64,000 nucleotides of DNA from Propionibacteriaceae bacterium (GCA_025965155.1 JAOPXN010000070.1:1-64000); one strand, 5' to 3'. Counted from the stretch's first letter, positions 16,984 to 27,670 are shown. Numbers and translations: made by a program. The notes: generated by a model from the letters alone, not told the origin.

Positions 16984-18109
16984 TCTGGTTGACGACCTGG
17001 CCTTGCGCGAGGTTCTCCAGTGCCCAGACCAGGTGCGGCAGGTCGATCCGGTTCATGGTGGCGCAGTAACAGACATGCTTCTCCAAGAACGTGACCTCCT
17101 TGTCGGGGTAGGCCTTGGCCAGCCGCTGCACCAGGTTCAGCTCGGTGCCGACCGCCCACTTCGAACCGGCCGGTGCCTTGTCGATGGTGGAGATGATGAA
17201 CTCCGTCGATCCGACAAGGTCCGCCTTGAGCACGACCTCGTGCTGGCACTCCGGGTGCACCAGGACCTGGACGTCGGGGATGCGGGTGCGGACGTCGTCC
17301 ACCGCCTCAGGAGTGAACCTGCCGTGGACGGAGCAGTGACCCTTCCAAAGGATCATCGTCGCCGCCCTGAGCTGCTCGGGGCTGACCCCGCCGCCGGGCC
17401 GGTGCGGGTCGTAGACGATGCAGTCCTCCAACGGGATGCCCATCTCGAGCACCGCCGTGTTCCGGCCGAGATGCTGGTCGGGGAAGAACAGCACCTTCTC
17501 GCCCCGCTGGAACGCCCACTCCAGCACCGTCTTCGCGTTGGAGGAGGTGCAGACCACGCCGCCGTGCTTGCCGCAGAACGCCTTGATGTCGGCGGAGGAG
17601 TTCATGTACGTGACCGGGACGGTGACCCCCGCCACGCCCGCGTCGGCCAGCACGTCCCAGGCATCCTCCACCTGCGACAGCCGCGCCATGTCGGCCATCG
17701 AGCAGCCGGCGGCCAGGTCGGGCAGGATCACGGCCTGCCGGTCGGAGGTCAAGATGTCGGCTGACTCGGCCATGAAGTGCACGCCGCAGAAGACGATGAA
17801 CTCCGCCTCGGGCCGGGCTGCCGCCTCGCGGGCCAGCTTGAACGAGTCGCCGGTGACGTCGGCGAACTGGATCACCTCGTCTCGCTGGTAGTGGTGACCC
17901 AGCACAAACAGCCGGTCACCCAATGCCGCCTTGGCCCGGCGCGCCCGCTCCACCAGCGCCGGATCCGATGCCGGCGGCAGGTCGCCCGGGCATTCCACAC
18001 CGCGTTCGGAGTGTGGATCTGACTCAGTGCCCAGCACGAAGAGGGACAGCGGAGCTCTCGACACGGGTGTCGCCGGTGTGCTCGAGACGGGCGTCGGGGT
18101 GGTGGTCAC
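16898..18109 (-). CDS. nadA: quinolinate synthase
   Basis: NadA condenses iminoaspartate and dihydroxyacetone phosphate to quinolinate in NAD synthesis, using an oxygen-sensitive 4Fe-4S cluster. The 403-residue protein has LGHHYQRDEVIQFADVTGDS, FCGVHFMAESADIL, LVHPECQ and CYCATMNRIDLP, which include the cluster cysteines. NadB and NadC are not in the window. It starts at GTG with TATCCT seven bases upstream and no Shine-Dalgarno sequence. Its 3' end overlaps the YjdF-like gene by 86 bp. Confidence 0.96.
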   Translation of the reverse strand: MTTTPTPVSSTPATPVSRAPLSLFVLGTESDPHSERGVECPGDLPPASDPALVERARRAKAALGDRLFVLGHHYQRDEVIQFADVTGDSFKLAREAAARPEAEFIVFCGVHFMAESADILTSDRQAVILPDLAAGCSMADMARLSQVEDAWDVLADAGVAGVTVPVTYMNSSADIKAFCGKHGGVVCTSSNAKTVLEWAFQRGEKVLFFPDQHLGRNTAVLEMGIPLEDCIVYDPHRPGGGVSPEQLRAATMILWKGHCSVHGRFTPEAVDDVRTRIPDVQVLVHPECQHEVVLKADLVGSTEFIISTIDKAPAGSKWAVGTELNLVQRLAKAYPDKEVTFLEKHVCYCATMNRIDLPHLVWALENLAQGQVVNQITVDAETERYARAALQRMLDLPGRSAAD

Positions 18110-18116
18110 GGGCTTA

Positions 18117-18122
18117 AGGATA
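18117..18122 (-). promoter_or_regulatory. -10 hexamer of nadA, leaderless start
   Basis: TATCCT lies seven bases before GTG 18109, in the 42 bp gap after the DinB-like gene. Confidence 0.4.
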
Positions 18123-18151
18123 CCGGTGATATAAGGCCCACCCGCCGCCCG

Positions 18152-18709
18152 TCAAATCGGCCGGTGCGGGTACAGGTCACGCAGCAGGGCGATCTCGGCA
18201 AGGTGATGGATCAGCTCGCGATGAATGTGCAGGACCAGGGCAGCCATCGACTCCGACTCGAACCCCGGTTCGCGGCACCTCTGGGCCAGCCGGTCGGCAC
18301 CGAGGGACCGCACGCCGGCAATCCACCGCTGGTACATGTGGTCCAGCTCGGACAACGCGGCAGCCGCCGTACCCGGGAAGGCGTAGCTGTCATAAGACAC
18401 CTCGGGACCGTCGAAGTAAGTGGCGTTCCGAGAGCCGAGTACGCCGACCAGGATGTGGCCAAGCCGCCAGGCGATGGTGGTCACCGGAGGCGGCACCGGC
18501 TCCGGAAGGGCGAAGTCGATGATGTAGTCCCCGCCGCCGACCTCCATCGCAACGCCTTGGCCGCGGGGACGGACATTCCAGGCGCCGAACGCCGGCTCCC
18601 AGAAGTACTCGTCGTCGCTCAGCCCCTGCAACCGCGGCCGTGCCTGGTTGTCCCAGTGCCAGGACAGCTGCTTGCTCAGCTCGTCGGACCAATCGAGGGA
18701 TGCGCTCAT
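18152..18709 (-). CDS. DinB-fold metalloprotein-like protein
   Basis: This 185-residue four-helix protein of the DinB/YfiT superfamily has the metal-ligand histidines in place: one in AWRLGHILVG and two in HIHRELIHHLAEIALLRDLY. Actinobacterial members are often thiol (mycothiol) transferases or of unknown role. The frame is open 112 codons upstream, but that part is antisense-like. ATG at 18707-18709 gives the normal length. It is divergent from the glycerate kinase gene. Confidence 0.8.
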   Translation of the reverse strand: MSASLDWSDELSKQLSWHWDNQARPRLQGLSDDEYFWEPAFGAWNVRPRGQGVAMEVGGGDYIIDFALPEPVPPPVTTIAWRLGHILVGVLGSRNATYFDGPEVSYDSYAFPGTAAAALSELDHMYQRWIAGVRSLGADRLAQRCREPGFESESMAALVLHIHRELIHHLAEIALLRDLYPHRPI

Positions 18710-18770
18710 GTCTTCACACTTGCACCAGGCGCTGACAATGCGGGCCGGTGGCGCCTGCAAGGATGCGCAC

Positions 18771-19841
18771 ATGCGTGTGGTGGTGGCGACCGACGCGATC
18801 GGGGGCCTCTCCTCAGCCCGCGCCGGCGCCGTACTGGCATCCGGCTGGCCAGCAGCGGGGGTCACCGTGCTGCCGGCCGGCGAGGCGGGCGGCGGGTTCG
18901 CGCAGGCTGTGGCTGACAGCTGGGGTGTCGAGCTGGATTCCGGCGTGCTGGAGGGCGGGCTGCTGAGCTGGGCCCAGTCCAGGGACGAGGTGGTGATCGC
19001 CGCACCCACGGCCGCCGAGCCCGCCGACGCGTCGATTCCGCTCACTGAGAGCTCTCATCACCTCGGTGCGGCGATCCGCTACGTACTCACTCAGCGGGGA
19101 AGACCGGTATCCCGCATCCTGCTGGACTGTGCCGGTGTCGACACCCATGACGGTGGAGCCGGGCTGTTGTCCGGTCTGGAGGCCACCGCCGACCGGCCGC
19201 TGGACCAGGGGGTCGCCGCACTGAGCGGACTCGGCGAGATTCGACTCGGCCCGGTCCGCGACCTGCTTGCCGGGGCCGAGCTGGTGGGGGTGGTTCCAGC
19301 CAACCAGCTGGCCCAGCCACTGCTCGGCCTGCGCGGCATCACCTCACTGCGCGGCCGTGCCTCCGGTCTGGATCCCGAACGGCTTCTCGGCACCGATGCC
19401 ACCCTTGAGCAGTTCGCCCGGGTGGTGGGGGCTCCCGCTGCGGGGCTCGCCGGAGCGGGAGCCTGCGGCGGGGTGGGTTTCGCAGTGCTGGCCTTAGGTG
19501 GGCGGCTGAGCACCGGGCCGGCGGTTGCGTTCGAACCCGCCGCCGTTCAAGCTGCGGTCCGGGCCGCCGATCTGGTGGTGACCGGGTGCAGTGTCTTTGA
19601 CTTCGCCAGCCGCGGTGGCGGCGTGGTCGCAGAGGCCGCGCGGGTTGCCGCGGAAGCTCTCTGTCCCTGCATCGCTGTGGCCGGTGAGGTGCTGATCGGT
19701 GGCCGCGAGATGCGCACCATGGGGATCGAGTCGGCGTACCCGGTCCGCGAGTCGTCGATGGACCGGCCGGTCGGTGGAGACGTGACGGCCGACGAGCTGG
19801 CGGCCGTAGTGGCTCGGGTGGCTCGCTCGTGGCAGTGGTGA
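18771..19841 (+). CDS. glycerate kinase family protein
   Basis: This 356-residue protein starts MRVVVATDAIGGLSS and has the internal Gly-rich blocks AGAGACGGVGFAVLALGG and VVTGCSVFDFASRGGG, at the positions of the glycerate kinase (GckA/GlxK) two-domain fold. Phosphorylation of glycerate is the family reaction, but the Asp/Lys active-site spacing was not checked. Sequence N-terminal to this ATG is open but not conserved. AAGGA lies eight bases before it. The gene end is embedded in a triple 25 bp tandem repeat. A homologue stands next to erpA in mycobacteria (Rv2205c). Confidence 0.8.
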   Translation: MRVVVATDAIGGLSSARAGAVLASGWPAAGVTVLPAGEAGGGFAQAVADSWGVELDSGVLEGGLLSWAQSRDEVVIAAPTAAEPADASIPLTESSHHLGAAIRYVLTQRGRPVSRILLDCAGVDTHDGGAGLLSGLEATADRPLDQGVAALSGLGEIRLGPVRDLLAGAELVGVVPANQLAQPLLGLRGITSLRGRASGLDPERLLGTDATLEQFARVVGAPAAGLAGAGACGGVGFAVLALGGRLSTGPAVAFEPAAVQAAVRAADLVVTGCSVFDFASRGGGVVAEAARVAAEALCPCIAVAGEVLIGGREMRTMGIESAYPVRESSMDRPVGGDVTADELAAVVARVARSWQW

Positions 19842-19905
19842 GGCTCACGCCTTGTGACAGTGGTACGGCTCACGCCTCGCGACAGTGGTACGGCTCACGC
19901 CTGGG
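19831..19905 (+). repeat. three tandem 25 bp units spanning the glycerate kinase stop codon
   Basis: Units lie at 19831-19855, 19856-19880 and 19881-19905. Units 2 and 3 share 22 identical leading bases. Unit 1 is diverged and contains the last codons and TGA stop (19839-19841) of the gene. All share GGCTCACGCCT. Confidence 0.85.
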
Positions 19906-20025
19906 GCGGGCCGAGATGTTTTGCTGGAACTGCCTCCGCCTCTAGACTGAGGGCGTCGGGAATAGCCGAGGGCCTTTCCGCTGTTGGATCCGACAAGCAG
20001 ACGAACCGCACCCTGGGAGACAGAT

Positions 20026-20391
20026 ATGACTGCAACCGACCAGACCACCGTTGACACCCCGGTCGCCGACGGCGTCCTGCTCACCGACGTGGCTGCGGCC
20101 AAGGTGAAGGCGTTGCTCGAGGGCGAGGGTCGCGATGACCTGGCGCTGCGCGTGGCCGTACAGCCAGGTGGCTGCTCGGGCCTGCGCTACCAGCTCTTCT
20201 TCGACGAGCGCAACCTGGACGGCGATGTCGTCAAGGACTTCGGTGGAGTCAACGTGGTGACCGACCGGATGAGCGCTCCGTACCTGATGGGTGCCCAGAT
20301 CGACTTCGTCGACACCATCGAGAAGCAGGGCTTCACCATCGACAACCCGAACGCGACCGGCTCCTGCGCCTGTGGAGACAGCTTCCACTGA
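20026..20391 (+). CDS. erpA: iron-sulfur cluster insertion protein (A-type carrier)
   Basis: This 121-residue A-type Fe-S carrier has the three invariant cysteines in QPGGCSGLRY and GSCACGDSF. It delivers clusters to apo-proteins, and candidate clients nearby include the Rieske protein, LipA and NadA. It starts at ATG with GGAGA seven bases upstream. TTG at 19984 is in frame but lies in the spacer. A strong bidirectional hairpin follows, shared with the convergent tusA-like gene. Confidence 0.93.
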   Translation: MTATDQTTVDTPVADGVLLTDVAAAKVKALLEGEGRDDLALRVAVQPGGCSGLRYQLFFDERNLDGDVVKDFGGVNVVTDRMSAPYLMGAQIDFVDTIEKQGFTIDNPNATGSCACGDSFH

Positions 20392-20408
20392 GCCCGGCCT
20401 TCTAGTCT

Positions 20409-20455
20409 CGAAGGACCCTCTGCCCCCACCGAGTCCGGGGGCAGAGGGTCCTTCG
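20409..20455. terminator. strong bidirectional terminator between erpA and the tusA-like gene
   Basis: A perfect 19 bp stem runs from 20409 (CGAAGGACCCTCTGCCCCC) to its complement ending at 20455, with a 9-base loop. It lies 17 bp after the erpA stop and 28 bp from the stop of the convergent gene. Confidence 0.85.
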
Positions 20456-20482
20456 TCGTCTTGAGGGTGAGGGCCGTCGGGG

Positions 20483-20707
20483 CTAGCTCGACCTCCGGAC
20501 CCAGAACCGGGGCGGGTCGCTGCGGACCAGCTCCTGTCCGCGCATCCGGCACCAGGCCGCCAGATCCGGCCCGGCCGCGGGGTCGTCGGCCAGCACCTCG
20601 ACCAGTGCCCCAACCCGTACCTCACCGATCTGCCTCGCCAGTTCGATGATGGGCCGCGGACACCTCAGGCCGAGACAGTCGAGCCGCAGCGACGGCTCCT
20701 CGGTCAT
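20483..20707 (-). CDS. TusA-family sulfur carrier
   Basis: This 74-residue protein has the TusA signature LDCLGLRCPRPIIELA, with the persulfide-carrying cysteine in CPRP. TusA proteins accept sulfur from cysteine desulfurases. The gene overlaps the stop of the upstream cysteine-desulfurase-like gene by four bases. In several actinobacteria I recall the two domains being annotated as one fused protein, so here they seem to be split but coupled. Confidence 0.88.
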   Translation of the reverse strand: MTEEPSLRLDCLGLRCPRPIIELARQIGEVRVGALVEVLADDPAAGPDLAAWCRMRGQELVRSDPPRFWVRRSS

Positions 20708-21849
20708 GGCGCTCCCAGCCGGGCGCGGAGCTCCTCGACTACCGGTGGCACCGCCAGCAGGAACGACTCGACGTCAGCCTTGGTGGTGGTACGGGTCAGC
20801 CCGAGCCGTACGTTGCCGTGGGTGAGTGCGCCCATGGCCGCCAGCACGTGTGACGGGTGCTCGCTGCTGGCGCTGCAGGCGGACCCGCTGGCGACCGCGA
20901 ACCCGGCCCGGTCGAGCTCCAGGGTCAGGCTCTCGCCGTCGACGTAGAGGGCACTGAAGGTGAGCAGGTGCGGCAGCCGTAGGTCCGGGTCCCCGGCTAC
21001 GTCGATGTCGGGCACCGCCCGGGGCAACCCCCGCCGCAGCGAGCCGACCAGCTGGTGCTGCCGGGCGCTGACCTCGTCGTAGTCGGCCAGCCACGTCTCC
21101 AACGCGACGGCGGCGGCGAAGATGGCCGGCACGTCCGGCAGCCCGGGCCAGCGCCCGCCCTGATAGTCGTCGGTGGGGTAGGGGGCCCGCCACCGGACGC
21201 CTTTGCGGATCACCAGCAGACCGACCGAGGGTGGCCCCCCGAAGGCCGCCGCCGAACCCACCAGCACCGACCAGTCGCCAGCGTCGCGGAGGTCGGTCCG
21301 CCCGAGCGCGCTGGTGGCATCGAGAACGAAGGGCACATCCGCGGCGCGGCAGGCCTCCGCCGCCTCCCGGAACGGCTGCAGGGTGCCCACCTCATGGTTG
21401 CCGACCTGGAGACCGGCGAGCGCCACACCGCCGGCCGACACCGCGGCCCGCCAGGCCCCCAGATCCACCCGTCCGAGCAGGTCCACCGGGACCGTTACGG
21501 CGTCGCCGTACGTCTGTGCGGCGGACAGCACCGAGGAATGCTCGACGGCCGAGGTGACGATGCCCGCGCCCACCCGTCGGCGGCCCAGAGCCAAGCCCGC
21601 GATGGCCGCCTGGGCCGAATGCGCGCCGGAGCCGGTGAAGACGACCTCGTCGGGCCGGGCGCCAACGGCGTCGGCCACTACTGCGCGGGTCCGGTCCAAT
21701 GCCTGGGCTGCCCGCCGGCCGGCGCGGTGCAGCCGGAGCGGATCTCCCCACCCCGCATCCTGCGCCGCCAGCCAGGCTTCGCGCGCTTCGGGAAGCAACG
21801 GCTCCGCTGAGGAAGCGTCCAGAAATACCGGTACCGACGACTGCGCCAC
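20704..21849 (-). CDS. cysteine desulfurase homologue lacking the PLP lysine
   Basis: This 381-residue protein is a clear class V aminotransferase/NifS-IscS homologue. VFLDASSAEPLLPEA opens the protein, VEHSSVL carries the PLP-stacking histidine, QVGNHEVGTLQP and VLDATSALGRTDL carry the PLP-contact Asn/Asp, and SGSACSASSEHPS carries the mobile-loop cysteine. The Schiff-base block, normally SxHKxxGPxGxG, reads GSAAAFGGPPSVG, so both His and Lys are Ala. The protein cannot hold PLP in the normal way and may be inactive, regulatory or use another lysine. GTG start, with TAAGTT six bases upstream. It is coupled to a TusA gene. Confidence 0.85.
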   Translation of the reverse strand: MAQSSVPVFLDASSAEPLLPEAREAWLAAQDAGWGDPLRLHRAGRRAAQALDRTRAVVADAVGARPDEVVFTGSGAHSAQAAIAGLALGRRRVGAGIVTSAVEHSSVLSAAQTYGDAVTVPVDLLGRVDLGAWRAAVSAGGVALAGLQVGNHEVGTLQPFREAAEACRAADVPFVLDATSALGRTDLRDAGDWSVLVGSAAAFGGPPSVGLLVIRKGVRWRAPYPTDDYQGGRWPGLPDVPAIFAAAVALETWLADYDEVSARQHQLVGSLRRGLPRAVPDIDVAGDPDLRLPHLLTFSALYVDGESLTLELDRAGFAVASGSACSASSEHPSHVLAAMGALTHGNVRLGLTRTTTKADVESFLLAVPPVVEELRARLGAP

Positions 21850-21855
21850 ACCGAG

Positions 21856-21861
21856 AACTTA
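21856..21861 (-). promoter_or_regulatory. -10 hexamer of the cysteine-desulfurase-like gene, leaderless start
   Basis: TAAGTT lies six bases before GTG 21849. The divergent ctaC start is 140 bp away. Confidence 0.45.
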
Positions 21862-21988
21862 CGCCCAGCCCAGCGGGTGTCGTCGCTGTGTCCTGCGTTA
21901 GGGTGATGCCTAAGAGTGGACTGAGCCCGTGAGTTCTTACTTCGGTGCGCCGTCTGCTCTTGGAGTGAATTCCTAGGAGAGGCGCAAC

Positions 21989-22864
21989 GTGGGTGGCATC
22001 GATCAATTGCCCGCTATCACCGGCGGCGTGACCCGCCGGGTCCGGCGGACCCGGCTCGTCCTGCCTGCCGTGTTGGCGACCGGTCTGTTGGGTCTGGCCG
22101 GATGCAGCACCGAGGAAGTGGGTGCGTTGAAGCGGTTGGGGATGCCCGTTGCCGCGAGTGACCGTGCGGTACCCATCCATAACCTGTGGATCGACACCTG
22201 GATCGCCGCCGGACTGGTCGGCTTCTTCGTCTGGGGTCTGATCCTCTGGGCGGTAGTCGCCTACCGGAAGCGCACCGACAACGACGCGCTGCCCCGGCAG
22301 AACCGCTACAACCTCCCGATGGAGGTGCTGTACACGCTGGCCCCGTTCATCATCATCGGCGTCCTCTTCTACTACACCATCAGCGTTCAGAACACCGTCC
22401 TGGCCAAGACCCCACAGCCGGCCCACACCATCAACGTGAACGGTCAGAAGTGGTCATGGACCTTCAACTACAAGGAAGCCGGCAACCCCGCCGTCGGTAA
22501 CGACGTGTGGGAGGCGGGCACCATCCAGAAGACCCCTGACCTCTACCTGCCGGTCGGCGAGACGGTGCACTTCAACCTCAGCTCCCCCGACGTCATCCAT
22601 TCGTTCTGGGTGCCCGCGTTCGCCTTCAAGATGGACGTAGTGCCGGGCCGGGCCAATAACTTCGAGCTCACCCCCACCAAGGAGGGTGTGTTCAGGGGTA
22701 AGTGCGCCGAGCTGTGCGGCACCTACCACTCGGCGATGCTGTTCAACGTGCACGTCGTCAGCCCGAACGAGTACAACGCCTATCTGAAGAGACTGGCCGA
22801 CGCAGGCCACATCGGCGAGGCCAAAGGCGCCGCCAACGCGTACCCCGAAGGAGGGCAGCGATGA
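21989..22864 (+). CDS. ctaC: cytochrome c oxidase subunit II
   Basis: This 291-residue CuA subunit of the aa3 oxidase has a lipoprotein signal peptide ending LLGLAGC (lipobox), two membrane helices (about 72-95 and 113-135), and an extracellular cupredoxin domain. The CuA site is in [13 protein letters not shown] plus an upstream His in SPDVIHSFW. In actinobacteria it receives electrons directly from cytochrome c1 (QcrC) in a bc1-aa3 supercomplex. It starts at GTG with TAGGAGAGG upstream, and overlaps ctaD by four bases. Confidence 0.96.
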   Translation: MGGIDQLPAITGGVTRRVRRTRLVLPAVLATGLLGLAGCSTEEVGALKRLGMPVAASDRAVPIHNLWIDTWIAAGLVGFFVWGLILWAVVAYRKRTDNDALPRQNRYNLPMEVLYTLAPFIIIGVLFYYTISVQNTVLAKTPQPAHTINVNGQKWSWTFNYKEAGNPAVGNDVWEAGTIQKTPDLYLPVGETVHFNLSSPDVIHSFWVPAFAFKMDVVPGRANNFELTPTKEGVFRGKCAELCGTYHSAMLFNVHVVSPNEYNAYLKRLADAGHIGEAKGAANAYPEGGQR

Positions 22865-24666
22865 CAACCCTCGAGCGTTCCATCACCGCGGCGGAGATCG
22901 CGACGCCCAGACGCAGTATTGGCACGATCTCGTGGAAGTGGATGACCACCACTGACCACAAGGTGATCGGCAACCTCTACTTCATCACCTCGATCATCTT
23001 CTTCCTCTTCGCCGGACTGTTGGCGCTGGGAATCCGTGCCGAACTGGCGTTCCCGGGGCTGCAGTACCTGTCGTACGAGACGTACAATCAGTTCTTCACC
23101 ATGCACGGCACGATCATGCTTCTGCTGTTTGCGACCCCGCTGTTCGCCGGGTTCGCGAACGCGATCATGCCGCTCCAGATCGGTGCGCCCGACGTCGCGT
23201 TCCCGCGGCTCAACATGTTCTCCTACTGGCTGTACCTGATCGGTGCCCTGATCACCGTCTCCAGCTTCTTGTCTCCCGACGGTGCGGCCAGCTTCGGCTG
23301 GTTCGCCTACGCCCCGCTCAGCGATGCGGTGAACTCGCCGGGGGTCGGCGGTGACCTGTGGATCATGGGTCTCTACCTCGCCGGTCTTGGCACCATCTTG
23401 GGCTCGGTCAACTTTGTCACCACGATCTTGTGCATGCGTGCTCCCGGCATGACCATGTTCCGGATGCCGATCTTCACCTGGAACATTTTGGTGACCTCGA
23501 TCCTGGTGCTGATCGCGTTCCCGATCCTGGCGGCGGCGCTGCTGGTGCTTGAGGCGGACCGGACCCTGGGCGCGCACGTGTTCGACGCAGCCAACGGTGG
23601 CCCGATCCTGTGGCAGCACCTGTTCTGGTTCTTCGGCCACCCGGAGGTCTACATCATCGCGTTGCCGTTCTTCGGCATCGTGACCGAGATCCTGCCGGTG
23701 TTCAGCCGCAAGCCGATCTTCGGCTACGTCGGTCTGGTCGGCGCCACGCTGTCGATCGCCGCTCTGTCGGTCGCTGTCTGGGCTCACCACATGTACGTCA
23801 CCGGTGCGGTCAGCCTGCCGTTCTTCTCCTTCATGACGTTCCTGATCGCGGTCCCGACTGGGGTCAAGTTCTTCAACTGGATCGGCACCATGTGGGGCGG
23901 GAACCTCTCGTTCGATACGCCGATGCTGTGGGCTATCGGGTTCTTGACCACCTTCCTGTTCGGTGGTCTGACCGGGGTCATCCTCGCCAGCCCGCCGCTG
24001 GACTTCCAGCTGTCCGACTCCTACTTCGTGGTGGCGCACTTCCACTACGTGGTGTTCGGCACCGTGGTGTTCGCGATGTTCGCCGGCTTCTACTTCTGGT
24101 GGCCCAAGTTCACCGGACGGATGCTGGACGAGACCTGGGGCAAGATCCACTTCTGGCTGCTGTTCATCGGTTTCCACACCACCTTCCTGGTCCAGCACTG
24201 GCTGGGTGTGGAAGGCATGCCGCGACGCTACGCCGACTACCTGCCGAACGAGGGCTTCACCGTTCTGAACCAGATCTCCTCGGCCGGAGCCTTCCTGCTC
24301 GGCGGGTCGATGCTGCCGTTCTTCTGGAACCTCTGGAAGTCGCGCAACAACCCGCTGGTGAACACCGACGACCCGTGGGGTTGGGGCCGCTCGCTGGAGT
24401 GGGCCACCTCGTCGCCGCCGCCTAGGCACAACTTCGTCTCGCTGCCCCGGATTCGCTCGGAGTCTCCTGCGTTCGACCTGCACCACCCAGAGGTGGCGCT
24501 GGCTGAGTACCCCGCCAACGACGCCGACCAGGACCAGCTGATTGACGCGGGGGAGGACGAGGGCCGGGTCGAAGAGCTCAAGGCCAGGGTGGCCGGAGAG
24601 TCCGAGGACGTCATCGGCGAGTCGGGCGACCAGACCAAGTCCGGACACGAAAGGGACGCCCGGTGA
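22861..24666 (+). CDS. ctaD: cytochrome c oxidase subunit I
   Basis: This 601-residue haem-copper oxidase catalytic subunit has twelve helices. Ligands are visible: a low-spin haem His in [12 protein letters not shown], the CuB His/Tyr in [14 protein letters not shown] and AHHMYVTG, and both haem histidines in [14 protein letters not shown] at 22861 overlaps the ctaC stop, and the longer frame upstream is ctaC in another frame. A hydrophilic, acidic C-terminal tail of about 70 residues (from RSESPAFDL to the end) extends past the usual end. It overlaps ctaF by four bases. Confidence 0.97.
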   Translation: MTTLERSITAAEIATPRRSIGTISWKWMTTTDHKVIGNLYFITSIIFFLFAGLLALGIRAELAFPGLQYLSYETYNQFFTMHGTIMLLLFATPLFAGFANAIMPLQIGAPDVAFPRLNMFSYWLYLIGALITVSSFLSPDGAASFGWFAYAPLSDAVNSPGVGGDLWIMGLYLAGLGTILGSVNFVTTILCMRAPGMTMFRMPIFTWNILVTSILVLIAFPILAAALLVLEADRTLGAHVFDAANGGPILWQHLFWFFGHPEVYIIALPFFGIVTEILPVFSRKPIFGYVGLVGATLSIAALSVAVWAHHMYVTGAVSLPFFSFMTFLIAVPTGVKFFNWIGTMWGGNLSFDTPMLWAIGFLTTFLFGGLTGVILASPPLDFQLSDSYFVVAHFHYVVFGTVVFAMFAGFYFWWPKFTGRMLDETWGKIHFWLLFIGFHTTFLVQHWLGVEGMPRRYADYLPNEGFTVLNQISSAGAFLLGGSMLPFFWNLWKSRNNPLVNTDDPWGWGRSLEWATSSPPPRHNFVSLPRIRSESPAFDLHHPEVALAEYPANDADQDQLIDAGEDEGRVEELKARVAGESEDVIGESGDQTKSGHERDAR

Positions 24667-25058
24667 AGGCTGAAGCTTGGATCTTCGGGGCACTGACGAT
24701 CTTCCTGGTGCCGGTGACACCGATCTACTGGCTGCTCAGCAAGGACCCGACCGGGACCGCCGCGCTGATCCTGACCTTCTTCCTGACGCTGATGATCACC
24801 GGCTACCTGGGGCTGATCGCGCATCGGATCGACCCTCGCCCAGAGGACAAGAAGGACGGCGAGATCGCCGAGGGTGCCGGCGAGCTCGGCTTCTTCCCGC
24901 CGCAGAGCATCTGGCCGCTGTTCTGTGCAATGACGATGGCGCTGATCGCGCTCGGCCCGGTCTTCGGCTGGTGGCTGACCATCCTGGGCTTCGCGATCGG
25001 CGTGGTCACCTGCACGGGCTGGATCTACCAGTACTACCGGGGCGAGCACGCCCACTGA
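24663..25058 (+). CDS. ctaF: cytochrome c oxidase subunit IV (actinobacterial type)
   Basis: This 131-residue protein has four membrane helices and the start [20 protein letters not shown], typical of the actinobacterial subunit IV that follows ctaD or ctaC. It begins at a GTG overlapping the ctaD stop. No catalytic residues are expected, since the family stabilises the oxidase. The operon ends here, and DUF2277 follows 17 bp later with its own -10-like hexamer. Confidence 0.93.
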   Translation: MKAEAWIFGALTIFLVPVTPIYWLLSKDPTGTAALILTFFLTLMITGYLGLIAHRIDPRPEDKKDGEIAEGAGELGFFPPQSIWPLFCAMTMALIALGPVFGWWLTILGFAIGVVTCTGWIYQYYRGEHAH

Positions 25059-25063
25059 CGGGT

Positions 25064-25069
25064 TAGGGT
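25064..25069 (+). promoter_or_regulatory. -10 hexamer of the DUF2277 gene, leaderless start
   Basis: TAGGGT lies six bases before ATG 25076, just after the ctaF stop. Confidence 0.45.
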
Positions 25070-25075
25070 CGAGGC

Positions 25076-25348
25076 ATGTGTCGAAACATCCGCCCGCTGA
25101 ACAACTTCGAGCCGCCGGCGTCGAGCACCGAGGTGCACGACGCCGCGCTGCAGTACGTCCGTAAGATCGCCGGGACGACCAAGCCGTCGAAGGCCAACGA
25201 GGAGGCGTTCAACCGCGCCGTGCATGACATCGCGCATGCCACCGAGCACCTGCTGGAGGCGCTCGTCAGCACCGGGCCGCCGAAGGATCGGGATGAGGAA
25301 CGGGCCAAGGCACGTGCCCGCAGCGCGAAGCGGTTCGCCAGCGTTTGA
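25076..25348 (+). CDS. DUF2277 family protein
   Basis: This 90-residue protein opens MCRNIRPLNNFEPPASSTEV, the hallmark of DUF2277. The middle is helical (ALQYVRKIAGTTKPSKANEE) and the C-terminus is basic. The family is widespread in actinobacteria and proteobacteria and has no known function. The N-terminal Met-Cys-Arg could bind a metal or cluster, but this is untested. It is convergent with the DinB-like gene at 25361. Confidence 0.88.
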   Translation: MCRNIRPLNNFEPPASSTEVHDAALQYVRKIAGTTKPSKANEEAFNRAVHDIAHATEHLLEALVSTGPPKDRDEERAKARARSAKRFASV

Positions 25349-25360
25349 GGAATCTCGCCG

Positions 25361-25870
25361 TCAGCGGCGCTCGGCTAGGCCGCGGACGTAGCCGGCCTGG
25401 CCCAGATGCTGCAGGCAGTCACTGAGGACGCTGACCAGCCGGACGGCGACGGTGACCGGCGGATCCCAGCTGTCGTCGACCACCCGTTCCAGCTCCTCGG
25501 AGGTAAGGCCCTGCACGTACCGCAAGGTCGCTTCGTGTACCTCGCGGTGATAGCCCCTCAGCAGGTTCGCGCTGACGGCCACCTTTCCCACCTCCTCGGC
25601 TGACTGGCCGTAGCCGGTCTCGAGGTCGTCAAACGGTAGCCCGAACTTGTCCCGCCACCGCGGCCACACCTGCTCGGTGCCGGCCGCGTCGGCGATGTGG
25701 TCGTCCTGCACCCGGCTCGCATGCCAGACCAGCCAGGCAACGCTGTTGGCCTGCGGGTCCGGCCGGTAGCGGGCCGCCTGGTCGGTCAACCCGTCGGTGA
25801 CCTGCTCAACCAGCTCCTGGATCCGGCCGAACGCGTCGGACGCGATCGATATCGCGGCGGACTCGGGCAT
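25361..25870 (-). CDS. DinB-fold protein, mycothiol-transferase-like (DUF664)
   Basis: This is a 169-residue four-helix protein. The metal-binding His positions appear in AWLVWHASRVQDDH and CLQHLGQAGYVRGL, as in DUF664/mycothiol-dependent enzymes. It is the second DinB-fold protein of the window and only distantly related to the one at 18152. ATG at 25868-25870 has GAGAG five bases upstream, and the longer open frame is not conserved. It lies 58 bp after guaB1 on the same strand. Confidence 0.8.
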   Translation of the reverse strand: MPESAAISIASDAFGRIQELVEQVTDGLTDQAARYRPDPQANSVAWLVWHASRVQDDHIADAAGTEQVWPRWRDKFGLPFDDLETGYGQSAEEVGKVAVSANLLRGYHREVHEATLRYVQGLTSEELERVVDDSWDPPVTVAVRLVSVLSDCLQHLGQAGYVRGLAERR

Positions 25871-25928
25871 CGTCACTCTCTCTTCTGGAGTTCGGTGGGG
25901 TAGCGGGACCGGCGGCGGACCGCGTCGC

Positions 25929-27605
<1,677 letters not shown>

Positions 27606-27670
27606 CACGAACGACGGCGCCAGCTGTCCGCGGCCGTCGCTCTTCGCACCCAGTCCGAAGGTTCCTCGAC

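Noticed and set aside
19831-19905. CRISPR-like array
   Set aside because: There are three adjacent 25 bp units with no spacers and no cas genes. It is a simple tandem repeat.
20704-21849. Pseudogene call for the lysine-less desulfurase homologue
   Set aside because: The frame is intact, other active-site residues are kept and it is coupled to an intact tusA-like gene, so it looks like a maintained protein.
21898-21913. TTAGG-N6-CCTAA inverted repeat upstream of ctaC
   Set aside because: The arms are only 5 bases and the spacing does not match a known iron-box or other operator. It may be chance.
22780-24720. 646-codon minus-strand open frame across ctaC/ctaD
   Set aside because: Pure antisense of ctaD. 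It is extremely rich in Glu, Gln, Arg and His and has no domain.
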